The notes under the pieces: generated by a model
The model's input: only the letters and a program-made list of their open reading frames with translations
The model's database searches: none
Told to the model about the DNA's origin: nothing
In this document: piece after piece, positions 46,601 to 54,344 of the stretch
Position numbering within the stretch: the stretch's first letter is position 1
Layout: the number at the start of each line of letters is the position of its first letter
NCBI RefSeq assembly: GCF_003858655.1
Contig: NZ_RQXV01000004.1
Location: 186,001-250,000, forward strand
DNA length: 64,000 bases
Reading direction: 5' to 3'
Source: Amphritea balenae
GTDB lineage: Bacteria; Pseudomonadota; Gammaproteobacteria; Pseudomonadales; Balneatricaceae
Program-made: the position numbers and the translations under genes

Positions 46601-47136
46601 AGGCCGGAGAGAACATACTCGCTCTGCTGTTGAATACTGGATGAGCGGCTCATCGGGTCATCACCCACTGCCATTACTACACCGCCATGCTTATGTGTGC
46701 CCCAGAGGTTGGCATGGTGCAGAGCATCAGCGGCCTGATCCACCCCCGGGCCTTTGCCGTACCACATGCCAAATACACCGTCATATTCGCTGGCACCGAA
46801 GAAGTCGATCTGCTGAGAACCCCATACCGAGGTTGCCGCCATCGCTTCGTTTACTCCGGGGTTAAAGTGTATGTTGCGTTCGTCCATCGCCGGCCGAACT
46901 TTGGCAACATCCTGATCGAAATGACCAAAGGGTGAGCCCCGATAGCCGGAGATAAAGCCACCGGTTTTCAGGCCTGCTTCCCGGTCCCGGCGTTGTTGTT
47001 CGAAAGTGACTCTTATGTAGGCCTGATTACCGGACAGATAGACCGGTCCCTGATCAGTAATGTATTTATCAGCTGCGTTCGGACGGGCTGGTTTAATTGG
47101 CTGTTTTGTTGACGGACTCTTAGTGGCGTCTGACAT
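43606..47136 (-). CDS. Indolepyruvate ferredoxin oxidoreductase family protein (fused IorA-IorB)
   Basis: 1176 residues containing fused subunits. The N-terminal pyruvate:ferredoxin-like domain is followed by the thiamine diphosphate site (GIGCHYLARLMDRGG, FINLGDGTYYHSGS, ILYNDAVAMTGGQPHDGP), an iron-sulfur segment CEGCGDCGLASNC, and a C-terminal IorB-like gamma domain (VCGIGGTGVVTISSLLGDAA). It decarboxylates aryl- or branched keto acids to acyl-CoA with ferredoxin as acceptor. The fused form is widespread in aerobic proteobacteria. The MaoC gene lies upstream on the same strand (102-base gap). Confidence 0.92.
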   Translation of the reverse strand: MSDATKSPSTKQPIKPARPNAADKYITDQGPVYLSGNQAYIRVTFEQQRRDREAGLKTGGFISGYRGSPFGHFDQDVAKVRPAMDERNIHFNPGVNEAMAATSVWGSQQIDFFGASEYDGVFGMWYGKGPGVDQAADALHHANLWGTHKHGGVVMAVGDDPMSRSSSIQQQSEYVLSGLCIPTMACSSVQDIYDYGLIAYQISRYAGVWVAVKSVSDIAEATNLIDIDPARTVTTLPQNHVIPDCGVHTRWPDQSVDQDERMLKARLPAVKAFVKTNQLNRVTLDCPQRKVGIITAGKSYLDTLEALNDLGISEQQREQIGLSVFKIAVTWPLEESLIQEFAESVDELLVIEESRPFLETQIKDILYHLPQAQRPLVLGKQDREGVTQFPSNGELTPALISRVLVDWLSPCYQNPDMQQWIDVLDRTDQQLAIPRDNVDRTPYFCSGCPHNTSTKQPDGTVQLIGIGCHYLARLMDRGGVSYTQMGGEGATWAGAAPFVDHKHAFINLGDGTYYHSGSNAIRQAIAAGVNITYKILYNDAVAMTGGQPHDGPVSVQSITHQLNAEGAAKVVVVSDNPDKFNTREFAKGTNLYHRDQLEQVMTELEKVPGVTILIYEQTCATELRRRRKRGKAEDPAKRAYINYRLCEGCGDCGLASNCLSVQPLETEVGRKRRIDQSGCNKDFSCVEGFCPSFVTIEGGAMNKGQGVEIDETTFAELPEPAVAPLNGVYGALVCGIGGTGVVTISSLLGDAAQSEGKASQVLDLTGMAQKFGAVYCHLKIADNNDDLNSTRLSVGKADLLVGADIVTSASNEGLSRLREGHTHGVVNSHETVTGAFTRDGDFQIPVKQMRAAIERFTGAGNTSFFDSISLSERLTGDTIGANTMLLGFACQMGWLPVKLASLEAAIEKNGIAVAYNLRAFKIGRMMAWAPEQLEPLLEQALPTPEWQILSQDVDQIIQRRSKDLVSYQNQAYAARYLEQINKIKSAETALGNHSKTLTEAVARNLYKLMAYKDEYEVARLYTDGAWLARINRQFSGNFRLKFHMAPPLLSRKDPLTGQPKKREFGPWMYSGLKLVAGFKGLRGTRFDPFGYTEERREERALITEYEQLLNVLIAGLTNENLALAVEIANIPELIKGFGHVKARNLNGARERLSILTERYIHPDKHIAAVQIQDPVS

Positions 47137-47238
47137 TGTTGTTACCTGTAAGCTATATCATGTTGAGCGACGCTTATTCTGTTTATTCAATGCGTCTGCT
47201 GTCTGAATGCATATAAAAGGGACTCTGTTTAGCAGCCC

Positions 47239-47694
47239 TTACATACGTGCTTTTACTTTGACCGGAATAGGCTTAACCCGGGCTTCGCCCCGAATGATCA
47301 GCTCACCCGACTGATCGAAGCACTCAGTCGCCAGCGTGACGGTATTGGTTTCTTTTTCGATGGCGGTAACACAAACCCGGGCGCGGTAGTTTTGGTCAAA
47401 GAAAGCAGGCTTAAGGAATTCGACGCTCTGTTTAAGCCAGAGAGTGCCAAGACCGGGTAGCTCCATACCCATTAGTCCAGAGAACTGAATAACAGAGAAC
47501 ATGCCGTGAGCAACCCGCTGTTGAAAAATGCTGTTAGCGGCATATGCCTGATCATGGTGAGCCGGATTCCAGTCACCGGATAGCTCAGAAAAACGAACGG
47601 CATCCTCATAATTGATACTGTATTGCTTCTCGACACTCATACCTATTTCCAGCTCATCTACGGTGAAACAACCTGAAGGGGAGGGGGTAGCCAT
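47239..47694 (-). CDS. MaoC-type hot-dog dehydratase
   Basis: 151 residues of the MaoC/(R)-hydratase family. The catalytic Asp/His pair lies in SGDWNPAHHDQAYA, followed by QQRVAHGMFS, the substrate-binding helix end. These enzymes hydrate or dehydrate acyl-CoA or acyl-ACP double bonds. It is upstream of the indolepyruvate oxidoreductase in the same orientation, and may handle an aromatic- or branched-chain CoA intermediate. ATG is preceded by AGGAGG. Confidence 0.85.
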   Translation of the reverse strand: MATPSPSGCFTVDELEIGMSVEKQYSINYEDAVRFSELSGDWNPAHHDQAYAANSIFQQRVAHGMFSVIQFSGLMGMELPGLGTLWLKQSVEFLKPAFFDQNYRARVCVTAIEKETNTVTLATECFDQSGELIIRGEARVKPIPVKVKARM

Positions 47695-48013
47695 GTAGGC
47701 CTCCTGTATTACATTGTTATTGTGGGAGGCGTTGGATCATCAGCAAAACCGGTCGGAAATCCCGTTTATTAGTGCACTTTTTTCTGTCCGACAGGTACAG
47801 CGGTTGCTATGAAATATCGAGGCCGGAAGTTAATGATCTGATTAAAAGTTATATCTGTCCGGGCTCAGACAGCATTCGAAGTTCTTATTTGATCAACTGA
47901 TCGGGAAAAAACTTCGCCAACATACTGATAGGGCAAAAGAGGTGCCAGAACGGCAAAAAGGTATAAAAAAAGCTGCCTGATGGCAGCTTTGTGATAGGCG
48001 GGTGCTATTTTGG
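47695..48013. other. Promoter region of the maoC-ior genes and 3' end of cvfB
   Basis: About 319 bases. It contains two short dyads of the same kind, CTGTC-C-GACAG at 47784-47794 and CTGTC-N8-GACAG at 47855-47872, which could be operators for the MaoC/oxidoreductase transcript, and the cvfB terminator at 47963-47990. Nothing else is recognised. Confidence 0.45.
47963..47990 (-). terminator. Rho-independent terminator after cvfB
   Basis: AAAGCTGCC-TGAT-GGCAGCTTT; on the minus strand the stem is followed by a T7 run. It lies 24 bases past the cvfB stop. Confidence 0.88.
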
Positions 48014-48853
48014 TTAGTTCTTCTCTAGTAACCGGATACCGCGCTCTTCAATATCGATAGTGCGCTCTTTATAGAGTCGGCCGATTGAAAGTTTGAACGC
48101 TTTCTTGCTACAGCTGAACAGTTTTTTAATTAGCTCAGGTGAGGTTTTATCGTTAGCTGCGATATAGCCGTCATGCTCTTCTAATAAGCGAAGAATCCGT
48201 TTGGTCAGATCATCGGTTTTACCATAGCCCAGTTGTTGCAGGCTCAGATTGATCTTGCCATCGGGACGAACCAGTTTGATAAACCCCTTCATTCGCTGAC
48301 CATAGCGAATCGGCTTGAATACATCGCTATCATAAACAACGCCCCAGTGCTGACCGTTGATGATCGCTTTATAGCCAATGTGGGTATGTTCTTCGATGAT
48401 CAGGTCGACCTGCTCCCCTTTCTTATAACTATGAGGATAGTTATCCAGGAATTTGTTCAACTTGGTTGAACCGGCAATCCGGTCACTTTCCTGATCCAGG
48501 TAGATGTATACGATCTGCTCCTGTTCCTTTTCAACGGTTTTTTTCTGTTCGTTGTAAGGTACCAACAGGTCTTTCGGTAAGCCCCAGTCAAAGAAAGCAC
48601 CGACCTTGTTCAGATCGACCACTTTAAGACAGGCGAATTCGCCGACCTGAGCTTTAGGTTTTTCGGTGGTCGCGATCAGGTAATCATCGGAATCGAGATA
48701 GATGAACACATCCAGACGATCGCCAACCTCGGTATTTTCCGGCAGGTAGCGCTGTGGCAAAAGAATTTCGCCCAGCTCCTCACCATCCAGATAAACACCA
48801 AATTTTACTTCTTTGATCACTTCCAGATTGTTGTATCTGCCGATCATTGCCAT
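48014..48853 (-). CDS. CvfB-like S1 RNA-binding protein
   Basis: 279 residues: N-terminal S1-like domains (FGVYLDGEELGEILLPQRYL, then VGAFFDWGLPKDLLVPYNEQ), a third S1 domain (RYGQRMKGFIKLVRPDGKIN) and a C-terminal winged helix (ILRLLEEHDGYIAANDKTSP). This matches the CvfB/YitL family, which binds RNA and, in Staphylococcus, affects virulence gene expression. Its cellular role in gammaproteobacteria is unclear. GAGG is seven bases before ATG 48853. It lies directly downstream of luxS on the same strand, after a luxS terminator. Confidence 0.85.
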   Translation of the reverse strand: MAMIGRYNNLEVIKEVKFGVYLDGEELGEILLPQRYLPENTEVGDRLDVFIYLDSDDYLIATTEKPKAQVGEFACLKVVDLNKVGAFFDWGLPKDLLVPYNEQKKTVEKEQEQIVYIYLDQESDRIAGSTKLNKFLDNYPHSYKKGEQVDLIIEEHTHIGYKAIINGQHWGVVYDSDVFKPIRYGQRMKGFIKLVRPDGKINLSLQQLGYGKTDDLTKRILRLLEEHDGYIAANDKTSPELIKKLFSCSKKAFKLSIGRLYKERTIDIEERGIRLLEKN

Positions 48854-48870
48854 GTTGTACCTCGGTAAAA

Positions 48871-48897
48871 AATAAAAAACGGAGCCTGGCTCCGTTT
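48871..48897 (-). terminator. Rho-independent terminator after luxS
   Basis: AAACGGAGCC-T-GGCTCCGTTT stem with a T6 run on the minus strand, 28 bases past the luxS stop. Confidence 0.85.
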
Positions 48898-48924
48898 CTG
48901 AATCAGAGCAAGAGCAACCGCTGT

Positions 48925-49437
48925 TTAGGAATGATCCTGCAGGAACTTAGGATCCAGCTGCAGTTCATCATTACTATTAACGCCGACACCACGACCTTTA
49001 ATATTCTCGGCAATAGCCTTGGCTTCATCCAGTGAGTGCATCTCATAGGTGCCGCACTGATATTCATTCAGTTCTGGAATCTCATTTTGCTGTTGTACGC
49101 CCAGAACATCGGCCATTGCAGCCAGCCATGCGTTTGCAACCTGCTGCTCTGCCGGTGTGCCTATAAGGCTCATGTAAAAGCCTGTACGGCAGCCCATAGG
49201 AGAGATATCGATAATCTCAACGCCGTTACCGTTCAGGTGGTCACGCATGAAGCCAGCAAACAGGTGCTCCAGAGTATGAATACCTCTTTCGCTCAGAATT
49301 TCTTCGTTAGGACGACAGAAACGCAGATCGAAAACAGTGATAGTGTCGCCGCCCGGCGTAGTCATTGTTTTTGCTACACGAACTGCCGGAGCGTTCATTC
49401 GGGTATGGTCAACAGTAAAGCTATCTAACAGTGGCAT
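48925..49437 (-). CDS. luxS: S-ribosylhomocysteine lyase LuxS
   Basis: 170 residues, full length. The metal-binding HTLEH is at residues 54-58, and the third ligand and catalytic cysteines are in [11 protein letters not shown] and [11 protein letters not shown]. LuxS converts S-ribosylhomocysteine to homocysteine and DPD, the precursor of autoinducer-2, as part of the activated methyl cycle. The pfs gene is not in view. Preceded by a spermidine-synthase-like gene on the same strand and followed by its own terminator. Confidence 0.97.
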   Translation of the reverse strand: MPLLDSFTVDHTRMNAPAVRVAKTMTTPGGDTITVFDLRFCRPNEEILSERGIHTLEHLFAGFMRDHLNGNGVEIIDISPMGCRTGFYMSLIGTPAEQQVANAWLAAMADVLGVQQQNEIPELNEYQCGTYEMHSLDEAKAIAENIKGRGVGVNSNDELQLDPKFLQDHS

Positions 49438-49541
49438 GCCAACATCTCACAAAAGTATAAATACAGAATAGACCTGATTATCCCAGTATTCTGCGGGGAA
49501 ATTAAGTCTAAAGGAGGGTTATGCGATGTTTTTTAATTTTA

Positions 49542-50288
49542 TTAACAGAGTCTGAGCCGGTTAATCATTCTGCGGGCGGGAAACTCGAGGTGTTTTTCCA
49601 TCTGCTTAGCCGGCTTCTGAAGATTACGTGGATTGATATCCGGGCAGCCGGACTTAAACGCGAATGCGATCAGGTTCCCGCTATCAACCGGGCAATAAAG
49701 CCACTGCTCACCAAACTGTTCGCTAAGCTGCTGTCGGGCCTTTGGATGAAAGCCTTGCCCCTGATCCCAAAGATTTAGCACCAGAATACCCTCATCGCTG
49801 AGCAGCCGGTAACAGTCGCTCAGATAGTCCCGGTTTAGTTGCTGTTGTTGCATTCCCTGATCCGAATAGATATCGGTGAAAATAAGATCAACAGACTTAT
49901 TCTGACGTTGCAGGTAGTCGCCGGCATCTGTAATCGCAATTTCCAGGCGGGGATCATCCGGTAGCAGGAAAAAGTCGACCGCGGTTTGGTAGACCTCTTT
50001 TCGTAGTTCGGCCACTCTGATCTGGCTGTTGTCTGAATAGGCCAAAAGTGAGTGCACCATGGCGCCGCCGCCAAGGCCAAGCATCATAATTTGCCTGGGG
50101 TCCGGATTGAATAACAAAGCGAGCAGCATCGCCTGATAATATTGATAAACAGGATAATGGGGACGACTGAGTTCGATTCGGCTCTGTTCACCCCCTTCGC
50201 CAAAGCTTAGATAACGGTATGGACCATCATCGAAAATGTATATTGAACCATGTTCGTCGAAGCGACGTTCGATCTCTGTACCGTTCAT
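49542..50288 (-). CDS. Spermidine-synthase-like methyltransferase-fold protein
   Basis: 248 residues. The Rossmann core has QIMMLGLGGGAMVHSLLAYS for nucleotide binding, IRVAELRKEVYQTAVDFF, and LIFTDIYSDQG, matching the spermine/spermidine synthase superfamily. The classical aminopropyl-acceptor residues cannot be confirmed, and no SpeD lies nearby, so aminopropyl transfer is uncertain. It begins with IYIFDDGPYRYLSFG, an N-terminal beta-barrel seen in SpeE-like proteins. Upstream is a strong palindrome shared with the divergent Cys-rich gene. Confidence 0.75.
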   Translation of the reverse strand: MNGTEIERRFDEHGSIYIFDDGPYRYLSFGEGGEQSRIELSRPHYPVYQYYQAMLLALLFNPDPRQIMMLGLGGGAMVHSLLAYSDNSQIRVAELRKEVYQTAVDFFLLPDDPRLEIAITDAGDYLQRQNKSVDLIFTDIYSDQGMQQQQLNRDYLSDCYRLLSDEGILVLNLWDQGQGFHPKARQQLSEQFGEQWLYCPVDSGNLIAFAFKSGCPDINPRNLQKPAKQMEKHLEFPARRMINRLRLC

Positions 50289-50363
50289 TTTATTCCGGTC
50301 TGTTTTGCTGCGCTGCAGAAGGAGTGTTGACCTGGATCAGGCTTTATCGGCTGAAGATTAAAT

Positions 50364-50378
50364 CTGTTCAATGAACAG
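50364..50378. promoter_or_regulatory. Perfect 15-bp palindrome, candidate operator
   Basis: CTGTTCA-A-TGAACAG, a perfect 7-1-7 dyad between two divergent genes, 75 bases from one and 120 from the other. The 7-base spacing between CTGT and ACAG excludes a LexA site. It is likely bound by an unknown dimeric regulator. Confidence 0.5.
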
Positions 50379-50497
50379 TTTAAATGAGTGTTTAAATTTC
50401 ATTCAAAATAGCCATTTAGTTTAACAGTCAGGCTCCGCTGTTTCCCCTATTATTACTTCGCTATAAAGGATAAAAATAAAAAAGGCAGGAGAAACCT

Positions 50498-50707
50498 ATG
50501 AGGCAAAGTCATTTAGCACCGGCTTATTGTATAGGCTGTGGCTGCGATGATCATCACAGTTGTGATACCGACTACGGCAAATGTACCTGGATCATTGTTG
50601 ACCGGGAACTGAGTGTTGGTGTGTGCAGCGGCTGTGAAGAGGCTTTAGTTGCATGGCAGCAAGGTGCCAGAACGGCTCCTGTGATGCAGGCCAGAGCCAG
50701 CGCATAA
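50498..50707 (+). CDS. Small Cys-rich zinc-binding protein
   Basis: 69 residues with eight cysteines and two adjacent histidines in the first 50: CIGCGC, DDHHSC, CTW and CSGC. This arrangement suggests at least one zinc site. The CGC-x-D-x2-(A/S)C and CxW pattern recurs in small uncharacterised proteins, but no role is established. Preceded by AGGAGAAACCT for ATG 50498 and followed by a strong terminator, so it is a stand-alone expressed gene. Divergent from the spermidine-synthase-like gene with a palindrome between. Confidence 0.65.
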   Translation: MRQSHLAPAYCIGCGCDDHHSCDTDYGKCTWIIVDRELSVGVCSGCEEALVAWQQGARTAPVMQARASA

Positions 50708-50734
50708 CGATTACAGACAATAAAAATAATAATG

Positions 50735-50763
50735 AAAAAGGAGCCTTATGGCTCCTTTTTTTT
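50735..50763. terminator. Bidirectional rho-independent terminator
   Basis: AAAAAGGAGCC-TTAT-GGCTCC followed by T8. It ends the Cys-rich gene and, read on the minus strand, can end the DUF1329 transcript. A second hairpin, GGGCACAG-TAAG-CTGTGCCC (50805-50824), lies nearer the DUF1329 stop. Confidence 0.85.
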
Positions 50764-50842
50764 AGATCGCTGTTACCTTGCCGGGAGACAGCGATATCTG
50801 TTTTGGGCACAGTAAGCTGTGCCCGTAATTTATCTATTAGCT

Positions 50843-52195
50843 CTATCGCTTACCTAAGCGGCGAATGGCCTGTGGGGTAAAGTCCCGATGCTTAAAGCGG
50901 GCATTAAAGTCGAAACCATCACCCTCTTCATTGGTCAGACTGCCTGCAATATAGCGACCTGATTGCAGGTCATATAGCAGTTCAGCAGTAAGCCAGGGTA
51001 CCTGAGCATCCTGATACTGCATCTGATGAGCTTCACCAACGCGCCATAGCTGACCACGGCCATCATAGTGATCTACGATAGCGGTTTGCCAGGTATCCTC
51101 ATCGATGTAAAAGGTACGCTTGGCATAAACATGCCGTGAACCTTCTTTCAGGGTCGCTTCAACTTTCCAAACCCGGTGCAGCTCATAACGGCTATGTTCA
51201 GGATTCAGATGGCCCTTTTTCAGGATATCTGAATACTTCAGGTTACGGTCTGCCAGTTTGTAGCTGTTATAAGGGATGTAGATCTCTTCCTTACCTGCCA
51301 GATTCCAGTTGTAACGGTCTGGTGCACCGTTAAACATATCCAGGTTATCGGCGGTACGTTGACCATCAGAGGCTGTTCCTGGTGCATCATAGGCGATCTG
51401 AGGAGCACGACGTACACGACGCTGTCCTGCGTTATAGATCCATGCCTGACGCGGCTTAGCAATCTGATTCTGAGCTTCATGTACCAGTAGAACATTACCG
51501 GTTAAACGGGCCGGTGCTTGTATCTGCTGTACAAAATAGAACAGAATATTGTCATCTTTAGCGTTACGTCCCTCTTTCAGATAGTTCGGCCAGGACATTT
51601 TTTCAGTAATTTTCACAGGCACAAAATTACCATTTTCATGCACCGGCACCTGTACAAAGGTTCGTTCCAGGGCGCCACCCCGGTAACGGGTCATATGGTT
51701 CCAGATCGCTTCCAAACCAGTTTGTGGAATAGGGAAGGGCACACCTTCCTGAGTGTTCGCACTCAGTCCATTACCACCATCGGTTAACTCAGCGTTCACG
51801 GCATTCTGACGGACATTGTCATACTGCGTTTGTGGCAGAGATGCGCTTCGGTGAGTCGGATAGATATTCATTTTGAAACTGTCAGGGTACTTGGCAAACA
51901 TTGCCAGTTGTCCCGGGGTCAGATTCTGCTTGTGCTGCTCAGCATTCTCAGCAGTAATTGTCAGTATTGGTTGCTCACTGGCGTAAGGGTCGGCATAACG
52001 ATCTCCCCCCGCTGGCAAACCGCCATCCCAGGCTGGGATAGTGCCAGCAGCGTTACCTGCTTTTTCTGCCCCCATCGGTGTCAGGCTATCACCCAGTTTA
52101 GCGGCTTCCGCTTCAGAAACGGCTGCCAGGGTGTGCATACTAAAACTCAGGCTCATGGCGGAGCCAAGTATCAGAGCCGTGGATTTAAAATTCAT
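50843..52195 (-). CDS. DUF1329 family exported protein
   Basis: 450 residues with a signal peptide (MNFKSTALILGSAMSLSF..., processed around LAAVSEA). The mature part contains DUF1329 landmarks: GNAAGTIPAWDGGLP, PDSFKMNIYPTHRSA, and C-terminal DLQSGRYIAGSLTNEEGDG. DUF1329 proteins have a LolA-like fold and are usually encoded with a DUF1302 outer-membrane protein; roles in moving hydrophobic substrates are proposed. GGAG lies about seven bases before ATG 52195; an upstream TTG is not preferred. It follows the DUF1302 gene after 23 bases. Confidence 0.88.
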   Translation of the reverse strand: MNFKSTALILGSAMSLSFSMHTLAAVSEAEAAKLGDSLTPMGAEKAGNAAGTIPAWDGGLPAGGDRYADPYASEQPILTITAENAEQHKQNLTPGQLAMFAKYPDSFKMNIYPTHRSASLPQTQYDNVRQNAVNAELTDGGNGLSANTQEGVPFPIPQTGLEAIWNHMTRYRGGALERTFVQVPVHENGNFVPVKITEKMSWPNYLKEGRNAKDDNILFYFVQQIQAPARLTGNVLLVHEAQNQIAKPRQAWIYNAGQRRVRRAPQIAYDAPGTASDGQRTADNLDMFNGAPDRYNWNLAGKEEIYIPYNSYKLADRNLKYSDILKKGHLNPEHSRYELHRVWKVEATLKEGSRHVYAKRTFYIDEDTWQTAIVDHYDGRGQLWRVGEAHQMQYQDAQVPWLTAELLYDLQSGRYIAGSLTNEEGDGFDFNARFKHRDFTPQAIRRLGKR

Positions 52196-52218
52196 AATCA
52201 ATACTCCTTAACAGGCTC

Positions 52219-54048
52219 TTAGAAAGAAACGGATGCGCTGAGTGACAGGAAGTCACGGTCATCGATTGCGTTATAGTCACCACCAAAGAAATTGGTGTAG
52301 CCCATTCTTACCTGATACTGGTTCAGGTAGTCGGCTGTCAGACTGATAGTAGCGGTTTTTTCACCTTCTCTGAAAGCGGCGCCAGGTTCAGGACCATTGC
52401 CTTCAATACCGTGCTTGAAGCTAATTTCAGGTTTAAGATTTACACCGGCAAAAACATCAGAGTAACTCAGGTTAGCGCGGACGACATAGCCCAAAGAGTC
52501 CTGAGTAACAAAGCCTTCAGTATCAGTTCCTGTAAAACCAAATACACTGTTACGACCATATTTGATGGCTGAGGCGCTTTCATCTAAATCATGTATATGA
52601 GTCCAACCCAGTTCACCAATTAAGGTCATACGGCTTGCGCCCATTACCTGATCAAGATACTTGATAAAGGTGGTTTGTACCTGGGTTACATCAAACTGGT
52701 CATAACCACTGACTTCGCCGCCAAGACCTGCCGCAGAGATTCTTGAACTCGCAGGATTAGTTGGATCGCCACCACCGGTTAAGATAGCTCCTACTAGCAT
52801 TGCACCGTTAAGCTGGAGTGGAACATCCATTTTATGACTGATTTCTCCCGACCAGGCAATATCATCAATATTGGTACTGAAGCTCAGGCCAATCATTTTG
52901 GTATCTTCTGGATATTCGATAAAGTATTGCGCATCAAATGGATTAATAATCAATGGAGAAGGAGAAATGACGGTTGACGTTACTACTCCACTAATTAATG
53001 GGAGGCGACTATGGTATTTAGCAAAGTAAAGACCGAATTCCGTGCTGTTAAGTTCTTCGGAAAAATAACGCAATGCTAGACCAAACTGACCGCTATCATC
53101 AGCTTCTCTTATTCCATCGCTAGTCCTGTTAACTACTGAGACCCCGAAAGGGGTTGGTGGAGGCAGAGGTAATGAAGCCCCTGAATAATAGACTGAATCT
53201 GGAACAGGGTAAGGTGTGCGAATACCATCACAGCCTTCTGAGCTTATATCTGCGGTTGAAAAGTAGGTACCGCAACCGTCAACACTGGTTTTCTCCCATT
53301 CAAGTTGGTAAAAAGCTTCAACGTTAAGGCTATCGGTTAGTCCAAGGGAAGCAAAGGCCATATTAACCGGCAGCAGCCCCTCTTTGACTTCGGCACCTGC
53401 GCGGCGGAAGGCATTAACGTCAAACGGGTTAATTACGTTAATACCGCCCTGAATAAAGGTGCTTTCGCCCCAGTTAACAACCTGACGACCAATGCGTACA
53501 TCCAGAGGCTGATCATTTAGCTCGAACTCGCCAAACACATAGGCGTCGAGGATCTCTGCGCCGGAAAACTTGGCGTAATCATTGAAGCCACTATCATCCA
53601 GTGAAGTATTTGCCGCGTAGCCGTTAGGAATATGACCGTGGTTTACCGTGCCTTCACTCAACGCATAGTCATACCAGTATTTGCCCCGGACAAACGCACC
53701 AATGTTATCTTTAGATAGCTCAAGGTCATGTACACCTTTGAATACGGTTGAAAATGCATCGCCTTTGGAGTAGTTCTGAGTACCGTCATCAAAGCTTCCA
53801 CCGCCTGCACCAGTACCTCCGTTAGGAACAGAAATAAGATCACTGTTCTGACCGGCCATGCGCCAGCTGGAGCCAATGGATAACTGAGAATCAAAGCGAC
53901 CCTCTATTTCACCGATATTGAACTCCACGGCGATAGCGGGCGTTGCCAGTGCGGTAGATAAAATAGTCAGGGATATGCTTTGAGCCAGTCGATTACGCAG
54001 CATTTTGGGCTGTCGCTGTGGTGACGTCCGGGTCGGTCGGTTTGCCAT
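52219..54048 (-). CDS. DUF1302 family outer-membrane protein
   Basis: 609 residues. Basic N-terminus and hydrophobic signal (LAQSISLTILSTALATPAIA), then mature VEFNIGEIEGRFDSQLSIGS. It continues as alternating aromatic beta strands with VRIGRQVVNWGESTFIQGG and ends in LSLSASVSF, whose terminal Phe is the assembly signal of outer-membrane barrels. DUF1302 proteins are large barrels that probably import hydrophobic molecules. ATG 54048 has AAAGGTG ahead; an upstream GTG at 54057 is rejected. It lies divergent from an AraC regulator and before DUF1329 on the same strand. Confidence 0.88.
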   Translation of the reverse strand: MANRPTRTSPQRQPKMLRNRLAQSISLTILSTALATPAIAVEFNIGEIEGRFDSQLSIGSSWRMAGQNSDLISVPNGGTGAGGGSFDDGTQNYSKGDAFSTVFKGVHDLELSKDNIGAFVRGKYWYDYALSEGTVNHGHIPNGYAANTSLDDSGFNDYAKFSGAEILDAYVFGEFELNDQPLDVRIGRQVVNWGESTFIQGGINVINPFDVNAFRRAGAEVKEGLLPVNMAFASLGLTDSLNVEAFYQLEWEKTSVDGCGTYFSTADISSEGCDGIRTPYPVPDSVYYSGASLPLPPPTPFGVSVVNRTSDGIREADDSGQFGLALRYFSEELNSTEFGLYFAKYHSRLPLISGVVTSTVISPSPLIINPFDAQYFIEYPEDTKMIGLSFSTNIDDIAWSGEISHKMDVPLQLNGAMLVGAILTGGGDPTNPASSRISAAGLGGEVSGYDQFDVTQVQTTFIKYLDQVMGASRMTLIGELGWTHIHDLDESASAIKYGRNSVFGFTGTDTEGFVTQDSLGYVVRANLSYSDVFAGVNLKPEISFKHGIEGNGPEPGAAFREGEKTATISLTADYLNQYQVRMGYTNFFGGDYNAIDDRDFLSLSASVSF

Positions 54049-54129
54049 AGGTTTCACCTTTAATTGGTCTTTTTATTTTTGTTGAATGTGCACTGCGTTT
54101 GTAATGACAAAAACAGTTACCCAAGGTCG

Positions 54130-54264
54130 CATGAGTATTCATGGCTATTCAGGGCGTTTCCAAAATTGTATTAAGGCAGGCTAGATATTCCTTTATCTGA
54201 AGAGCGAATAAAATAACAATACTCATCATAATGAGTGACAAAAAAAGTCGCAGCTTTTTTTTTA
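54130..54264. promoter_or_regulatory. Divergent control region of DUF1302 and araC genes
   Basis: Inverted repeats CATGA-GTAT-TCATG (54130-54143) and ACTCAT-CATA-ATGAGT (54221-54236) share the half-site ATGAGT about 100 bases apart; next to them is A8G-N6-CT9 (54240-54264), an AT stem or bend. AraC-type factors often bind such distant paired sites. The rest of the 296-base gap shows nothing more. Confidence 0.45.
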
Positions 54265-54344
54265 AGTTTTATTGATATAAGTTAAATGAACAGGTTATGC
54301 GAATAATTAAAACAAAAGCTGATAATTAATATCGAGAGGAAATG

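Noticed and set aside
50364-50378. LexA (SOS) box
   Set aside because: CTGT and ACAG are separated by seven bases, not the eight of the gammaproteobacterial LexA consensus, and neither neighbour is a typical SOS gene.
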